From DATMNI01 sp035570275 (GTDB lineage: Bacteria; Acidobacteriota; Terriglobia; Bryobacterales; Bryobacteraceae): a stretch of 64,000 nt of DNA. The DNA lies in assembly GCA_035570275.1 (NCBI GenBank), contig DATMNI010000182.1:24638-88637 (forward strand). The letters run 5' to 3'. Both the position numbers and the translations under genes were made by a program. Below the pieces are notes generated by a model. That model was not told the DNA's origin and searched no databases. It worked only from the letters and a program-made list of their open reading frames with translations. Positions within the stretch are counted from its first letter, which is position 1, and each line of letters begins with the position of its first letter. Shown here piece by piece: positions 43,811 to 51,900 of the stretch.

Positions 43811-43978
43811 ATGCCGTTATGCCCTCATTGTTTTAGCTACTACGACGAGGACAACGATACACAACCATGCTGTGGTGGCTGTGGCCACCCAATTACATGC
43901 GGGGAAGAATGCAGTGATTATTTCGAGCATTTCTCGCATTTCGAGGATAACATCCAGGGCGACGGCGACGTTTACTAA
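43811..43978 (+). CDS. Small acidic Cys-rich (zinc-ribbon-like) protein, 55 aa
   Basis: A 55-residue protein with CPHC near the start, CCGGC in the middle and two further Cys (ITCGEEC), followed by an acidic, aromatic tail (DYFEHFSHFEDNIQGDGDVY). The Cys pattern could hold one zinc ion in a rubredoxin-like knuckle pair. AAGGA lies 8 bases before the ATG. No family is recognised. It lies between two hicA relics, so mobility or decay in the neighbourhood is possible. Confidence 0.55.
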   Translation: MPLCPHCFSYYDEDNDTQPCCGGCGHPITCGEECSDYFEHFSHFEDNIQGDGDVY

Positions 43979-44023
43979 GAGTCAAAATCGCGAAAGAGAT
44001 AGAAAGCTCTCCCGCCGGTGTTC

Positions 44024-44165
44024 GCTGAAGATCCCGCAAGACGCCGTCTTCTGCTCGGCACGTTAGCTCTATCCTGCGAACGGGGCCAAGCCTAAGGTTG
44101 TGTCTCGTGCTGAGGTCTTCGCAACGTTGTGGAAGTTTGCAGGCACCAGAGCCGCCTCGGGGGAA
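44024..44165 (+). pseudogene. Second, more decayed hicA ghost
   Basis: CTGAAGATCCCGCAAGAC matches the hicA start and is joined directly to GCCGTCTTC...GCTCGGCA and TCCTGCGAA, then AAGG-TGTGTCTCG and CAACGTTGT, in the same order as 43431-43553. The similarity continues past the hicA stop (ACAGAGCCG / CCAGAGCCG), so a segment longer than the gene was duplicated. It is non-coding as read. Confidence 0.6.
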
Positions 44166-44330
44166 TCAATGCCGCCGATGACCGCGGGTTAAAACGATGC
44201 TCCTATCGGCGTGAATCCATGTTCATCCGCGGCTCAATTGAGTTTTTCCCGCTGGAACCGCCCCGATATCGATCGAATCGGCTAGGACCCATACTGCACC
44301 ACACTGGTGGAGCGGCAGTACAATGAGATT

Positions 44331-44639
44331 ATGCCGACCCGAACGAAGGCCCGGCGCAGTCTCAAAGCGAAGGCCGTGCGCCAAAGTGTCACGATCCCCG
44401 CGCCCCTGGCAGCGGCAGTACGCCGCATGGCGAAAGAGCGCCACCTCACTATGAGCCGCGCTCTGGTCTGCCTGGCCGAGCGTGGTGTTCTCGCCGAGCT
44501 AGACGCCAAAGAGAATCTGAAGACCACATACAAGCTCTTCATGATTGAGCAGGAGCCAGCGCTCAAGAATCAAGCTGGCAAGGATCTGGTCCGCGCGATC
44601 TTCGGGAAGGACGCGATTGCCGAAGATACGGTTCTCTGA
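44331..44639 (+). CDS. Ribbon-helix-helix-like antitoxin/regulator, 102 aa
   Basis: A basic N-terminus (MPTRTKARRSLKAKAVRQ) is followed by a ribbon-helix-helix-like strand and helices (SVTIPAPLAAAVRRMAKERH, then LTMSRALVCLAERG) and an acidic/helical C-terminal part. This is the architecture of CopG/Arc-type antitoxins. The gene overlaps the next by 23 bases, strongly suggesting a coupled two-gene unit. The start at 44331 is chosen because the basic arm begins there; an ATG eight codons upstream is also in frame. Confidence 0.7.
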   Translation: MPTRTKARRSLKAKAVRQSVTIPAPLAAAVRRMAKERHLTMSRALVCLAERGVLAELDAKENLKTTYKLFMIEQEPALKNQAGKDLVRAIFGKDAIAEDTVL

Positions 44640-44862
44640 CCTTCCTCGCGGCCTCTGGCAACATTTGCTCGAACGCGTTCAGGAGCGCGAGATCTCGCTC
44701 GCGGATCTTGCACGGCTTCAGGAGTGGGTCAAATCAGAACCGTATGCGCCCGACGGCGACTGGTATAAGGACTTCGGCTCGTTCAGACTGTGCGGTTCCG
44801 GCGAGTATCCCCGGACAGTGCTCGCGAAAGGCATGGCGGCGTTCGGCAGAGAAATCGAGTAG
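44617..44862 (+). CDS. Unknown 81-aa partner of the ribbon-helix-helix protein
   Basis: A small protein (start TTG with GAAGGA 5 bases upstream, inside the preceding gene). Sequence features: LPRGLWQHLLERVQEREISL, a helical LARLQEWVKSEPYAPDG, then WYKDFGSFRLCGSGEYPRTVL, which I recall as a recurrent motif (P-x-G-x-W-[YF]-K-x-F ... C-G-x-G-E) of short proteins encoded beside ribbon-helix-helix genes. No catalytic domain is named for it. It could be a toxin-like partner or an accessory binding protein. Confidence 0.6.
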   Translation: MPKIRFSDLPRGLWQHLLERVQEREISLADLARLQEWVKSEPYAPDGDWYKDFGSFRLCGSGEYPRTVLAKGMAAFGREIE

Positions 44863-44910
44863 GCTACCCGTGCGGATTAATTCACCGGATAGCAAACTAG
44901 CTCTATCCAG

Positions 44911-45474
44911 CTAACGTCCGTCGTCCGAAAGCGCGGCCTTGATTGCGCTAACCCGATCCGAGAGACTTCCAGGTGGGATATAGACGAGCTCAAAGCCCAA
45001 ATTGCGATAAGTCTCTTCGTGGATTCGCTCAAAACGCAGGGCCTCCTCGAAGCTGATTCGCCGCGCCGCGCTGGGAGTGATGAAGCCAAGGTTCCGCACA
45101 AAAAAGACGCGCTTTTCGTAGATCGCTGCAACTGTAACGCGCTGCAACTCGCGCAAAAGCACGTCGGACGCCGAATACCCAAGATAGGTGGCGAGGGCAG
45201 CGGTACAGATCACCGAACGATCATGGAATTCCACTCCATCCGGCCGGCACGAAACTCGGACCTGCCGCTGACGTTGCAGGCCAACAATTGTGTCGATGAA
45301 AGAAGGATCTTCCCACGGGCTACCAACACCCCGGGCTTGCGCCAGCGCGATCACGTCACTAGCTGCTTCTTCGACTACACTGAACCCGTCGAGCTCTAGT
45401 TGACGGATGATTGCTGTCTTTCCCGCGCCAGGTGCTCCGGTCAGTACGAATCGTCTCACGTCCAGTTTTCTCAC
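44911..45474 (-). CDS. AAA-type ATPase (AAA_28, NadR-like kinase fold)
   Basis: A 187-residue P-loop protein. Walker A is GAPGAGKT (residues 13-20), and FSVVEEAASDVI fits the AAA_28 family, which includes NadR-like kinases and predicted ATP-binding proteins. A HDRSVICTAAL segment is the likely second acidic/metal motif, with HEETYRNLGFELVYIP near the C-terminus. It starts with GTG. The substrate is unknown. It is convergent with the ribbon-helix-helix pair. Confidence 0.82.
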   Translation of the reverse strand: MRKLDVRRFVLTGAPGAGKTAIIRQLELDGFSVVEEAASDVIALAQARGVGSPWEDPSFIDTIVGLQRQRQVRVSCRPDGVEFHDRSVICTAALATYLGYSASDVLLRELQRVTVAAIYEKRVFFVRNLGFITPSAARRISFEEALRFERIHEETYRNLGFELVYIPPGSLSDRVSAIKAALSDDGR

Positions 45475-45952
45475 TCGCGGATTATTCCCGGCGATTCATC
45501 TATTCCCTCGCCTCGCTCCCTGTAATCGTGTGTGCGGTCATCAACGGCTTTCCAACCTGCGGGCAATGCAGATCAGCCGGGGTTCGTCAGAAGGTGCAGG
45601 CGCTCAGCAGGAGCACAAGCCGATGGAGTTCCGGAAGTGTTTGGATATCGATTTAGGCAGCACGAACACCCCTCTGTGTCGGCAATAGCGTGGGCCGTTT
45701 GGCAGGCTCAGTCCTCCCGGCTCGTGCACAAAAGGTCAGCTAGCGGTTAGCGATCCCCCGGGCTCAAGCGATGCCGCATCTGTCCAATGGTTATTGTACA
45801 TCGTACGTGCCTCTGCCCCAGGGCAAACGCGGCCGCAGCCCACAGCGTGGTTGGTTGTGCCTTCGAGGGTTTTTTTGCCCTGTTCGGCATAGGCGACGGC
45901 CGATCCGAGGTGTCCGCGAGGAAGGCTGGCGATTGGCCAAGTCAAGCCCCGG
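45475..45952. other. Intergenic stretch, nothing recognised
   Basis: About 480 bases with only short, poorly biased frames in all directions. No repeat or RNA is seen. Confidence 0.55.
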
Positions 45953-46693
45953 TCAGGGCATGGCCTTGTAGTACGCCGCGATGAAGGCGGCCGCCGGTCC
46001 GTTCTGTTCGTGCAAGTGGATTCCGTCGATCTGCGCCGGGCAACTCACGGCTTCGAACTTAGCCGTCACGGAGACCAGATCCGGATGGTTCGCCGCAACT
46101 TTTGACAGAGCCGAGTCTACATACTCGGGAACATGACAGTCCTGCTTCTTGGCTTCATGGTCGGTGTTGGGACCAAGCGGGGGTTTGTCGGAATGGCACC
46201 ATCCGTTCATCGGACAACGAATGATACTCATGATGTCGATTCGCTTGGCGCTGGGACGTTTGGCGCGAATGGTTGCCAGCGTGGCCTCCAGACTATCTAC
46301 CCAGTCTTTTTCGGAGGTCAACTCCCAGGACCATGCCTGATAGACAATCCTGTCTGGCGCGTCCCCGCTTTGGGCGCAAGGGACGGTCAGTCGAACATTA
46401 TTCACCCCGCCGACGTTGGTCGGGCTCCACGCATAGCTGTCAGGTTTGGCGTATTCGTAGGTATAGCCGTAGTGGGAGAATCGCCCCTGCCATCTGGTCT
46501 TGAGATCGCCAAGGCCACCGTAAAAACCTCCATCCCACCACTCGCCGCTGGAGTAAAGACCAATCAGTTCGGTGCAGGTAAAGGGACCGCGAGGCGGCGC
46601 CAGCGGGGCCGCCGCCTTCTGGGCCGCTGCCGTCAGTGCGAGCAGGGCTGCGAAGGCCGCGGACTTCAGCGTTATAGAAGCGTTCGTCGGCAT
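45953..46693 (-). CDS. Exported SGNH-like hydrolase, tentative
   Basis: A 246-residue protein with a signal peptide (residues 1-26, rich in Ala/Leu). The C-terminal DGIHLHEQNGPAAAFIAAYY fits block V (D-x-x-H) of SGNH/GDSL esterases. A GDS block is not clear; SSGEWWDGGF lies near the expected place. Six Cys, including CPMNGWC, suggest disulphides. The start ATG at 46693 opens the signal peptide; the frame is open further but runs through tandem repeats and a hicA relic. Confidence 0.6.
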   Translation of the reverse strand: MPTNASITLKSAAFAALLALTAAAQKAAAPLAPPRGPFTCTELIGLYSSGEWWDGGFYGGLGDLKTRWQGRFSHYGYTYEYAKPDSYAWSPTNVGGVNNVRLTVPCAQSGDAPDRIVYQAWSWELTSEKDWVDSLEATLATIRAKRPSAKRIDIMSIIRCPMNGWCHSDKPPLGPNTDHEAKKQDCHVPEYVDSALSKVAANHPDLVSVTAKFEAVSCPAQIDGIHLHEQNGPAAAFIAAYYKAMP

Positions 46694-46714
46694 GTGCTTC
46701 CAGCCTCCCTTGAT

Positions 46715-46762
46715 TTGAACCCACGTGATCTTGAACCCACGTGATTTTGAACCCAGGTGGAG
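46715..46762. repeat. Three 16-bp tandem repeats upstream of the SGNH-like gene
   Basis: TTGAACCCACGTGATC, TTGAACCCACGTGATT and TTGAACCCAGGTGGAG lie in tandem 22-69 bases before the minus-strand start. The first two contain CACGTG palindromes and could be protein-binding sites. Confidence 0.65.
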
Positions 46763-46790
46763 TGTAGCACTCCTTGCGGGAGCGAGTGCG

Positions 46791-46871
46791 CGAGACGCCT
46801 CGGGCAGACATCTGGCGGACGTGGCCGCGCACAAGGGCGTGTCCCGTGATGCGGTGATCGCGACGTCCTGA
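46791..46871 (+). pseudogene. Internally deleted hicA relic
   Basis: An open 27-codon stretch reads RDASGRHLADV joined to AAHKGVSRDAVIATS and a stop, i.e. the N-terminal and C-terminal ends of HicA fused in frame with the middle (including the catalytic His region) missing. No start codon precedes it. It is the third hicA remnant within 3.5 kb and differs in sequence from the other two. Confidence 0.7.
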
Positions 46872-46920
46872 CAGTGCCCCGGCCGCGCGGCAGAGTTGAT
46901 GTTGCCAGTTCCGTGCAAAA

Positions 46921-47011
46921 ACCAGGACTGCCGATAAACGCCGATGAACTCAGATAGAAATTCTGCTTTAGAATTCTGCGTTATCCGCGTTGATCGGTGT
47001 TAATCGGCGGC
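46921..47011. repeat. Inverted dispersed repeat (CCGATAAACGCCGATG type)
   Basis: CCGATAAACGCCGATGAACT at 46931 is opposed by TTATCCGCGTTGATCGGTGT at 46981, with an AGAATTCT palindrome in the middle. It belongs to the widespread GATTAACGCAGAT-like repeats of environmental bacteria. The rest of the interval to 47140 shows nothing. Confidence 0.6.
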
Positions 47012-47140
47012 CACATTGGACTGCGGTCCACCATATTTCTTTCACCCGGCACCTGGCTCGCATCCGACCCAAGTGAAACCGGCCGCGCGCGCCATTCCCT
47101 GCTCTGCGTTAGCCTTGGGAAGAGACGGAAGGCAGGACCC

Positions 47141-47563
47141 ATGGCGGAAAACAAAACCAAGCCCACAAAATTAAGTGTCGCGGCGTTTATCGATGCGCTT
47201 ACGGACCAGACCAGACGCGCGGACGCCAAGGCGCTGGTCAAGTTGATGCAAAGCGCGACCGGCGAAAAGCCGACGATGTGGGGGCCATCGATAATCGGCT
47301 TCGGCAGCTACCACTACACGTATGACAGCGGGCGCGAGGGCGATATGCCGGTTGCCGGTTTTTCGCCGCGCAAGGCCGCGACCGTTCTCTATATCACCAC
47401 GGGGTTCAGCGGCGCCGAGGCGTTGCTCGCCAAGCTCGGCAAGTACACCGCCACCGGCAAGGCCTGCCTCTACATCAAGAAGCTCGCCGATGTGGATCCA
47501 AAGTTGTTGGAGGACCTGGTCGTCAAGTCCGTCGCCGCCGTGCGGGAGCGGTACCCGGGCTAG
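47141..47563 (+). CDS. DUF1801 domain protein
   Basis: A 140-residue cytosolic protein with the DUF1801/YdhG-like fold: FIDALTDQTRRADAKALVKLMQ, the MWGPSIIGFGSYHYTYDSGR segment, FSPRKAATVLYITTGF and TGKACLYIKKLADVD. The fold relates to frataxin-like/iron chaperone proteins in Bacillus, but the function here is unknown. The start ATG is chosen at the domain edge; the GACGGAAGGCAGG stretch upstream contains a possible ribosome site. Confidence 0.88.
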   Translation: MAENKTKPTKLSVAAFIDALTDQTRRADAKALVKLMQSATGEKPTMWGPSIIGFGSYHYTYDSGREGDMPVAGFSPRKAATVLYITTGFSGAEALLAKLGKYTATGKACLYIKKLADVDPKLLEDLVVKSVAAVRERYPG

Positions 47564-47622
47564 GCGCACGTCCCGCCGATCGAACGAAGCCGATCGAACG
47601 AAAACTCGGATACAATCTGGAC

Positions 47623-48267
47623 ATGCGTGAACTGTTGCTCGCTTGCCTGTTAGCCGCTACGGCCTTCGCTCAGACCGGGAAGTTCGGCGCCTTCACTAAT
47701 TCCGACGACGTCGGCGCCCCTCCCCTCAAAGGGTCCGCGGAGTTTGACGCCGGTACCGGGGAGTACAAGATCACCGGCACCGGCGCCGATATCTGGGCCA
47801 AGGCGGACCAGTTCCACTACGTTTGGCGCTCAATGTCGGGCAACTTTGCCGTCACCGCCACAACCAAATTCCTGACTGAGGGCAACGCGCACCGCAAGGC
47901 CGTCATCATGCTTCGCCAGAGTCTCGACACCGATTCGCCATTCGTCCAACTCGCCATCCACGGCGACGGCATGCCATCGGTTCAGTTCCGCAACACCAAG
48001 GCCGACAACACCAACACGGTCGATTTCCCAATAGCAGGTCCGGGGACGTGGAAGCTGAAGCTGGTCCGGCAGGGCACTACCATCACCGTGTGGATTGCCA
48101 AGGACGGCGCGCCCTTGAGGGAACTGGGACACACTGCTAACCAGTTGGGCAGCCCCGCATTAGTAGGACTCGGGGTCAGCTCGCATACCCAGGAGGCGAC
48201 CAACACGGTGTTGTTCTCGGATGTATCGGTGGAACAACTGACGGCGCCGCACTTTACGAAGCAATAA
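47623..48267 (+). CDS. Secreted concanavalin-like (DUF1349-type) protein, copy 1
   Basis: A 214-residue protein with a signal peptide (cleavage near AFAQ). The body is a beta-sandwich: GSAEFDAGTGEYKITGTGAD, then WAKADQFHYVWRSMSGNFAV, KAVIMLRQSLD and a terminal LFSDVSVEQL strand. This pattern is found in acidobacterial glucan-binding-like/DUF1349 domains, often attached to TolB-type proteins. Its tandem paralogue follows 37 bases downstream, so the two arose by duplication and are probably cotranscribed. Confidence 0.75.
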   Translation: MRELLLACLLAATAFAQTGKFGAFTNSDDVGAPPLKGSAEFDAGTGEYKITGTGADIWAKADQFHYVWRSMSGNFAVTATTKFLTEGNAHRKAVIMLRQSLDTDSPFVQLAIHGDGMPSVQFRNTKADNTNTVDFPIAGPGTWKLKLVRQGTTITVWIAKDGAPLRELGHTANQLGSPALVGLGVSSHTQEATNTVLFSDVSVEQLTAPHFTKQ

Positions 48268-48304
48268 CATGACACGGACTTCCGGACTGTTAAGGAAACG
48301 TATA

Positions 48305-48982
48305 ATGTCTACCATGCGTCAGTTATCGCTTGTCTGCCTGCTGTCTGCTTCGGCTTTCGCCCAGAGCGGAAACCCGGGTGTCAACCAGGGTATCAACCTG
48401 GGGATCTTTACCAACGCCGGCGACGTCGGCGGTCCGGCGATCCAAGGGTCCGCCGAGTTTAACGCCTCCAACGGGCAATACCGGATCACCGGCTCCGGCG
48501 CCAACATCTGGGCCAGGCAGGATCAGTTCCAATATGTTTGGCGCGAGATGGCCGGCAACTTCACGGTCACGGCCACGTTGCGATTCCTTGGGCAGGGAGC
48601 CGAGCACCGCAAGGCCGGCATCATGGTCCGCCAGTCTCGGGACACCGATGCGACCTACGCCGACGTCGTGATCCACGGCAACGGCATGCCCGGGCTTCAG
48701 TGGCGGAGCAAACCGGGCGAAGACACCAACGGATTCGATCTCCCGTTTGACGGTCCGGGGACGTTCAAGGTGAAGTTAGTCCGTACCGGTGTCAGGATAT
48801 ACATGTACATAGCCAAGGACGCCGCCGAGCTGAAGGAAATCGCCCACACCGAGGTTTCGTTTAAGAACCCGATCCTGGTCGGGCTCGTTGTCTGCTCGCA
48901 TCAGGCGGACGCATCGGACACCGTCATTTTTTCGGATGTCTCGGTGGAGGCACAAGCGCCGCCGGCCCCCAAGGCACAATAG
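48305..48982 (+). CDS. Secreted concanavalin-like (DUF1349-type) protein, copy 2
   Basis: A 225-residue paralogue of the preceding protein, with the same order of motifs: QGSAEFNASNGQYRITGSGAN, WARQDQFQYVWREMAGNFTV, KAGIMVRQSRD and IFSDVSVE. An insert (NPGVNQGINLG) after the signal peptide distinguishes it. The start at 48305 is chosen for AAGGAAA at a suitable distance. It is convergent with the TonB receptor gene. Confidence 0.75.
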   Translation: MSTMRQLSLVCLLSASAFAQSGNPGVNQGINLGIFTNAGDVGGPAIQGSAEFNASNGQYRITGSGANIWARQDQFQYVWREMAGNFTVTATLRFLGQGAEHRKAGIMVRQSRDTDATYADVVIHGNGMPGLQWRSKPGEDTNGFDLPFDGPGTFKVKLVRTGVRIYMYIAKDAAELKEIAHTEVSFKNPILVGLVVCSHQADASDTVIFSDVSVEAQAPPAPKAQ

Positions 48983-48991
48983 CGCCGCGAG

Positions 48992-51900
48992 TCAGAATCT
49001 CAGCTTGGCGCCGAGTTCCACGGTCCTGGACTGGTTCTGCTGCGAGCCGGTGACACGTCCGAAGGTCGCATCGCCCGGGTTGGTGTCCGGTGCGCCGAAG
49101 CGCGGATGGTTGAACAGGTTGAACACGTCGAAGCGGAGTTGCAGCCGCTTGGCTTCCGTGAAGGTGAAGTTCTTATACAGGCCGGCATTCACTTCATTCA
49201 CGCGGCTGGCGCGAACGTCGTTCCAGCGGGTGGGGAAGGTCTGAACGTTGGCCGCGAAATCCTGGTACACGCCATTCTTGATGCTGTCCGAAGCCGCCGG
49301 CGCGTAATTGTAGCCCGGCAGATTCTGAATGCCGGTCCAGGCCGGGTAAGACTGAAGAGTCGCCAGCGAAGCGGTCTTCGAGGGGAACGGATAGAACTGG
49401 GTGGTGTCGAACCACTGGTTGAGGCTCTGCTTACCGCGCTGCAGGGCGAAATCTTTGCCGCTGAAGAACGCCGGCGTGCTGAACACCACCGGCACACCGG
49501 ACTGGATGTTATAGTTCCCGGCGAGTTCCCATCCGCCCACAACCGCATCCGCCCATTTCGCCATCGCCGCGCCAAAGTGCTGGTTGCGGCCAACCGGAAT
49601 ATCCCAGATAGGCGCGATGCTCAGATGGAAGGGGCGGTCCTCGCCGCCCAATTTGTGTTCGATGGCGCCTTGCGACGCAAGCTGGTTGCCGCCGTTGAAC
49701 GCCGAGTCTTCGAACAGCTTCGACCAGGTGAACGAAGCGATCAGGCTGAAACCCTTCTTGAAGCGGCGTTCGATCTTGCCCAGCCCGGCATCGTACTGGT
49801 TCTTGCCAGTCGGGTTGTTCTCGGTGATGCCGCCAAACAGCGGATTCGGGTTGAGGAACTGGTTCAGCGCGATCGTCTGGTTCGTGTAGATGGAATTGCT
49901 CGGGCTCACACCAGCCAGATGATAGAACGGATTGGGAACCTGTTGGTTCCAGGTCAGCGTATCCACCGGCCGTCCCGCGACAAACTGCGGCGTGTTGTAC
50001 TGCTGCCAGTTGGCGAAGGCGGGTTCGTTCTCATTCCAGGCCCACGAAATGTTATAGGTCTTGTTGTGCGAGTACCCTACCTCAAACAGCCAGCCCTTCC
50101 ATTCGCTCTGTACGTGGAGGCTGTACTCCCAGGAGTAGAAGCGGTCCATGTTGGGATTGTCCCAGGTAAACCCCGAACCCAGATTAGTCAGCGCTCCCAG
50201 CGACGAACCGGTGGGCGCAAGAATTCCGTTTTGGAACGGGTGCGCCATCGTGTCGAAAGAAGTCAGGTAGTTATCGGTGGTGCCGGTCAAAGAAGTGGTC
50301 CGGCTGTAGCCAAACTGGGCGCCCGTGTTGTAATCCGCCTGGGTGAAGCGGCCGAAACCGCCGCGAACTACCGTGTTATGGCCCAGATTGTAAGCGAAAC
50401 CCACGCGCGGCTGCCATTCATGCAGATCGGTGTTGTAAGTGGTGCGCGGCACGCCATTGACGCCGGCAAACTGCACAGTCCCGTTGACCTTGAACTGGCT
50501 GGCGGGCATGACTTGCTGCAGCAGTTGCACGCCGGCGTTGGCGGCATTGGACGGATTCGACAGAATGGCGGCGTAGGCAGCTTGCGCCGGGTTGCTGATG
50601 GGGTTCGCCGTCGCTGGGTCGTACCGGTCCTCAATGCGGTTGAACCGCTCCTCGATGGGTCGCTCATAGTCCCAATGCATCCCCAGATTGATGGTAAGTC
50701 TGGATGTGACGCGCCAGTCATCCTGAACAAAGCCGGCGGTGTAGCGCTGTGAATAAAACGCGCTGGCATTGCGCGGCACGTTGCCGCCGGACGGCATGTC
50801 CAGAAGGAAGGTGGCGAAGGTGGAGCCCACACCGGTTCCGCCGGAGTTGGCGTTGTTCTGCCGCGTGAAGTTGCTGTTGAAATCGAATTGACCGGCGTTT
50901 CCGTTGCCGGAGTTGGCGTCTTGCAGCACCCAGAACTCCGCGCCGTAGCGGAAGGTGTGGTTGCCGTGCACCTGCGTGAAGGTGGCGCCCAACGTGTGAT
51001 AAGTTGTGGCGTGAAAACTCTGGGTCTGGGTGGTTCCGAAGTTGCCGGCAACACCGGTAATGTAGGGGAAGCCCGGCCGCGGCAACTGACCCACAAAGCT
51101 GGCCGGAATCCCTACGGACGTTTCGTTAAAGCCCGCGCCTGCGTCATACCCCGGCTCTTCGTAACGGGTCAGGCTGTAGCGCAGGTCAAGGATCCTGGTG
51201 GGGCTGATCATCCACACGTGGTCCAGGCCGATGCCCTTGTTGACGCGCTCGGTGAAGCTTCCGGCTGCAATATTATTCAATCCGAAAGTGTCGCCGGTGT
51301 GTTCGATCAGGTGGTGCCAGCGGAGGGTCGCAAAGGTGCGGTGGTCGTTGTTCCAGTTCTGGTCCAGGCGGATCGACACCAGCGGGAAGGTATCCAGCCG
51401 TACTGAGGGCGGAGCGTAATCGTTGGAAGTGTTGCTGGTCCCGTCGCCCGCGGTATTCGGCAGCGGAAGGTATTTCAGAATGCTCTGGGCGATAGGGCTC
51501 AGCCGGTTGGTGGGAATCTGGTTGTTCGGAAACAAGGTGCGGTTCCCGGTGCCGGTATCCACTGTCAACGGATCGTAAACCTGGATCGGATACCTGACCA
51601 GTTGGCCGCCCACCGTCTGGGTGGTGAAACTCTGGCTGAAATCGCCCGTCCGCTCCAGCGCGCCCGGCACGGAAATCGTGCCCGAGCCCAGCGGATTGAT
51701 GTTGTGAGTATCGTCGTAGGAGAGGAAGAAGAACGTCTTGTCCTTGCCGTGGTACAGCTTGGGCAGGTATACCGGACCACCGAAGGTTCCGCCCCACTCA
51801 TTGAAATGCACCGGGGCGACGGCGCCGCCGATCAGGTTGGTCTGGAACAGGTTGGCATTCATCGCGCTATTCTGGTTGAACTCGTACAGCACGCCGTGGT

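Noticed and set aside
43788..44066. 92-codon plus-strand frame
   Set aside because: It is the shifted reading of the 55-residue Cys-rich gene and the hicA ghost; the Cys-rich frame has the better ribosome site and composition.
49106..50752. 548-codon plus-strand frame opposite the TonB receptor
   Set aside because: It is an antisense shadow; the receptor frame is continuous with a signal peptide, plug and terminal Phe.
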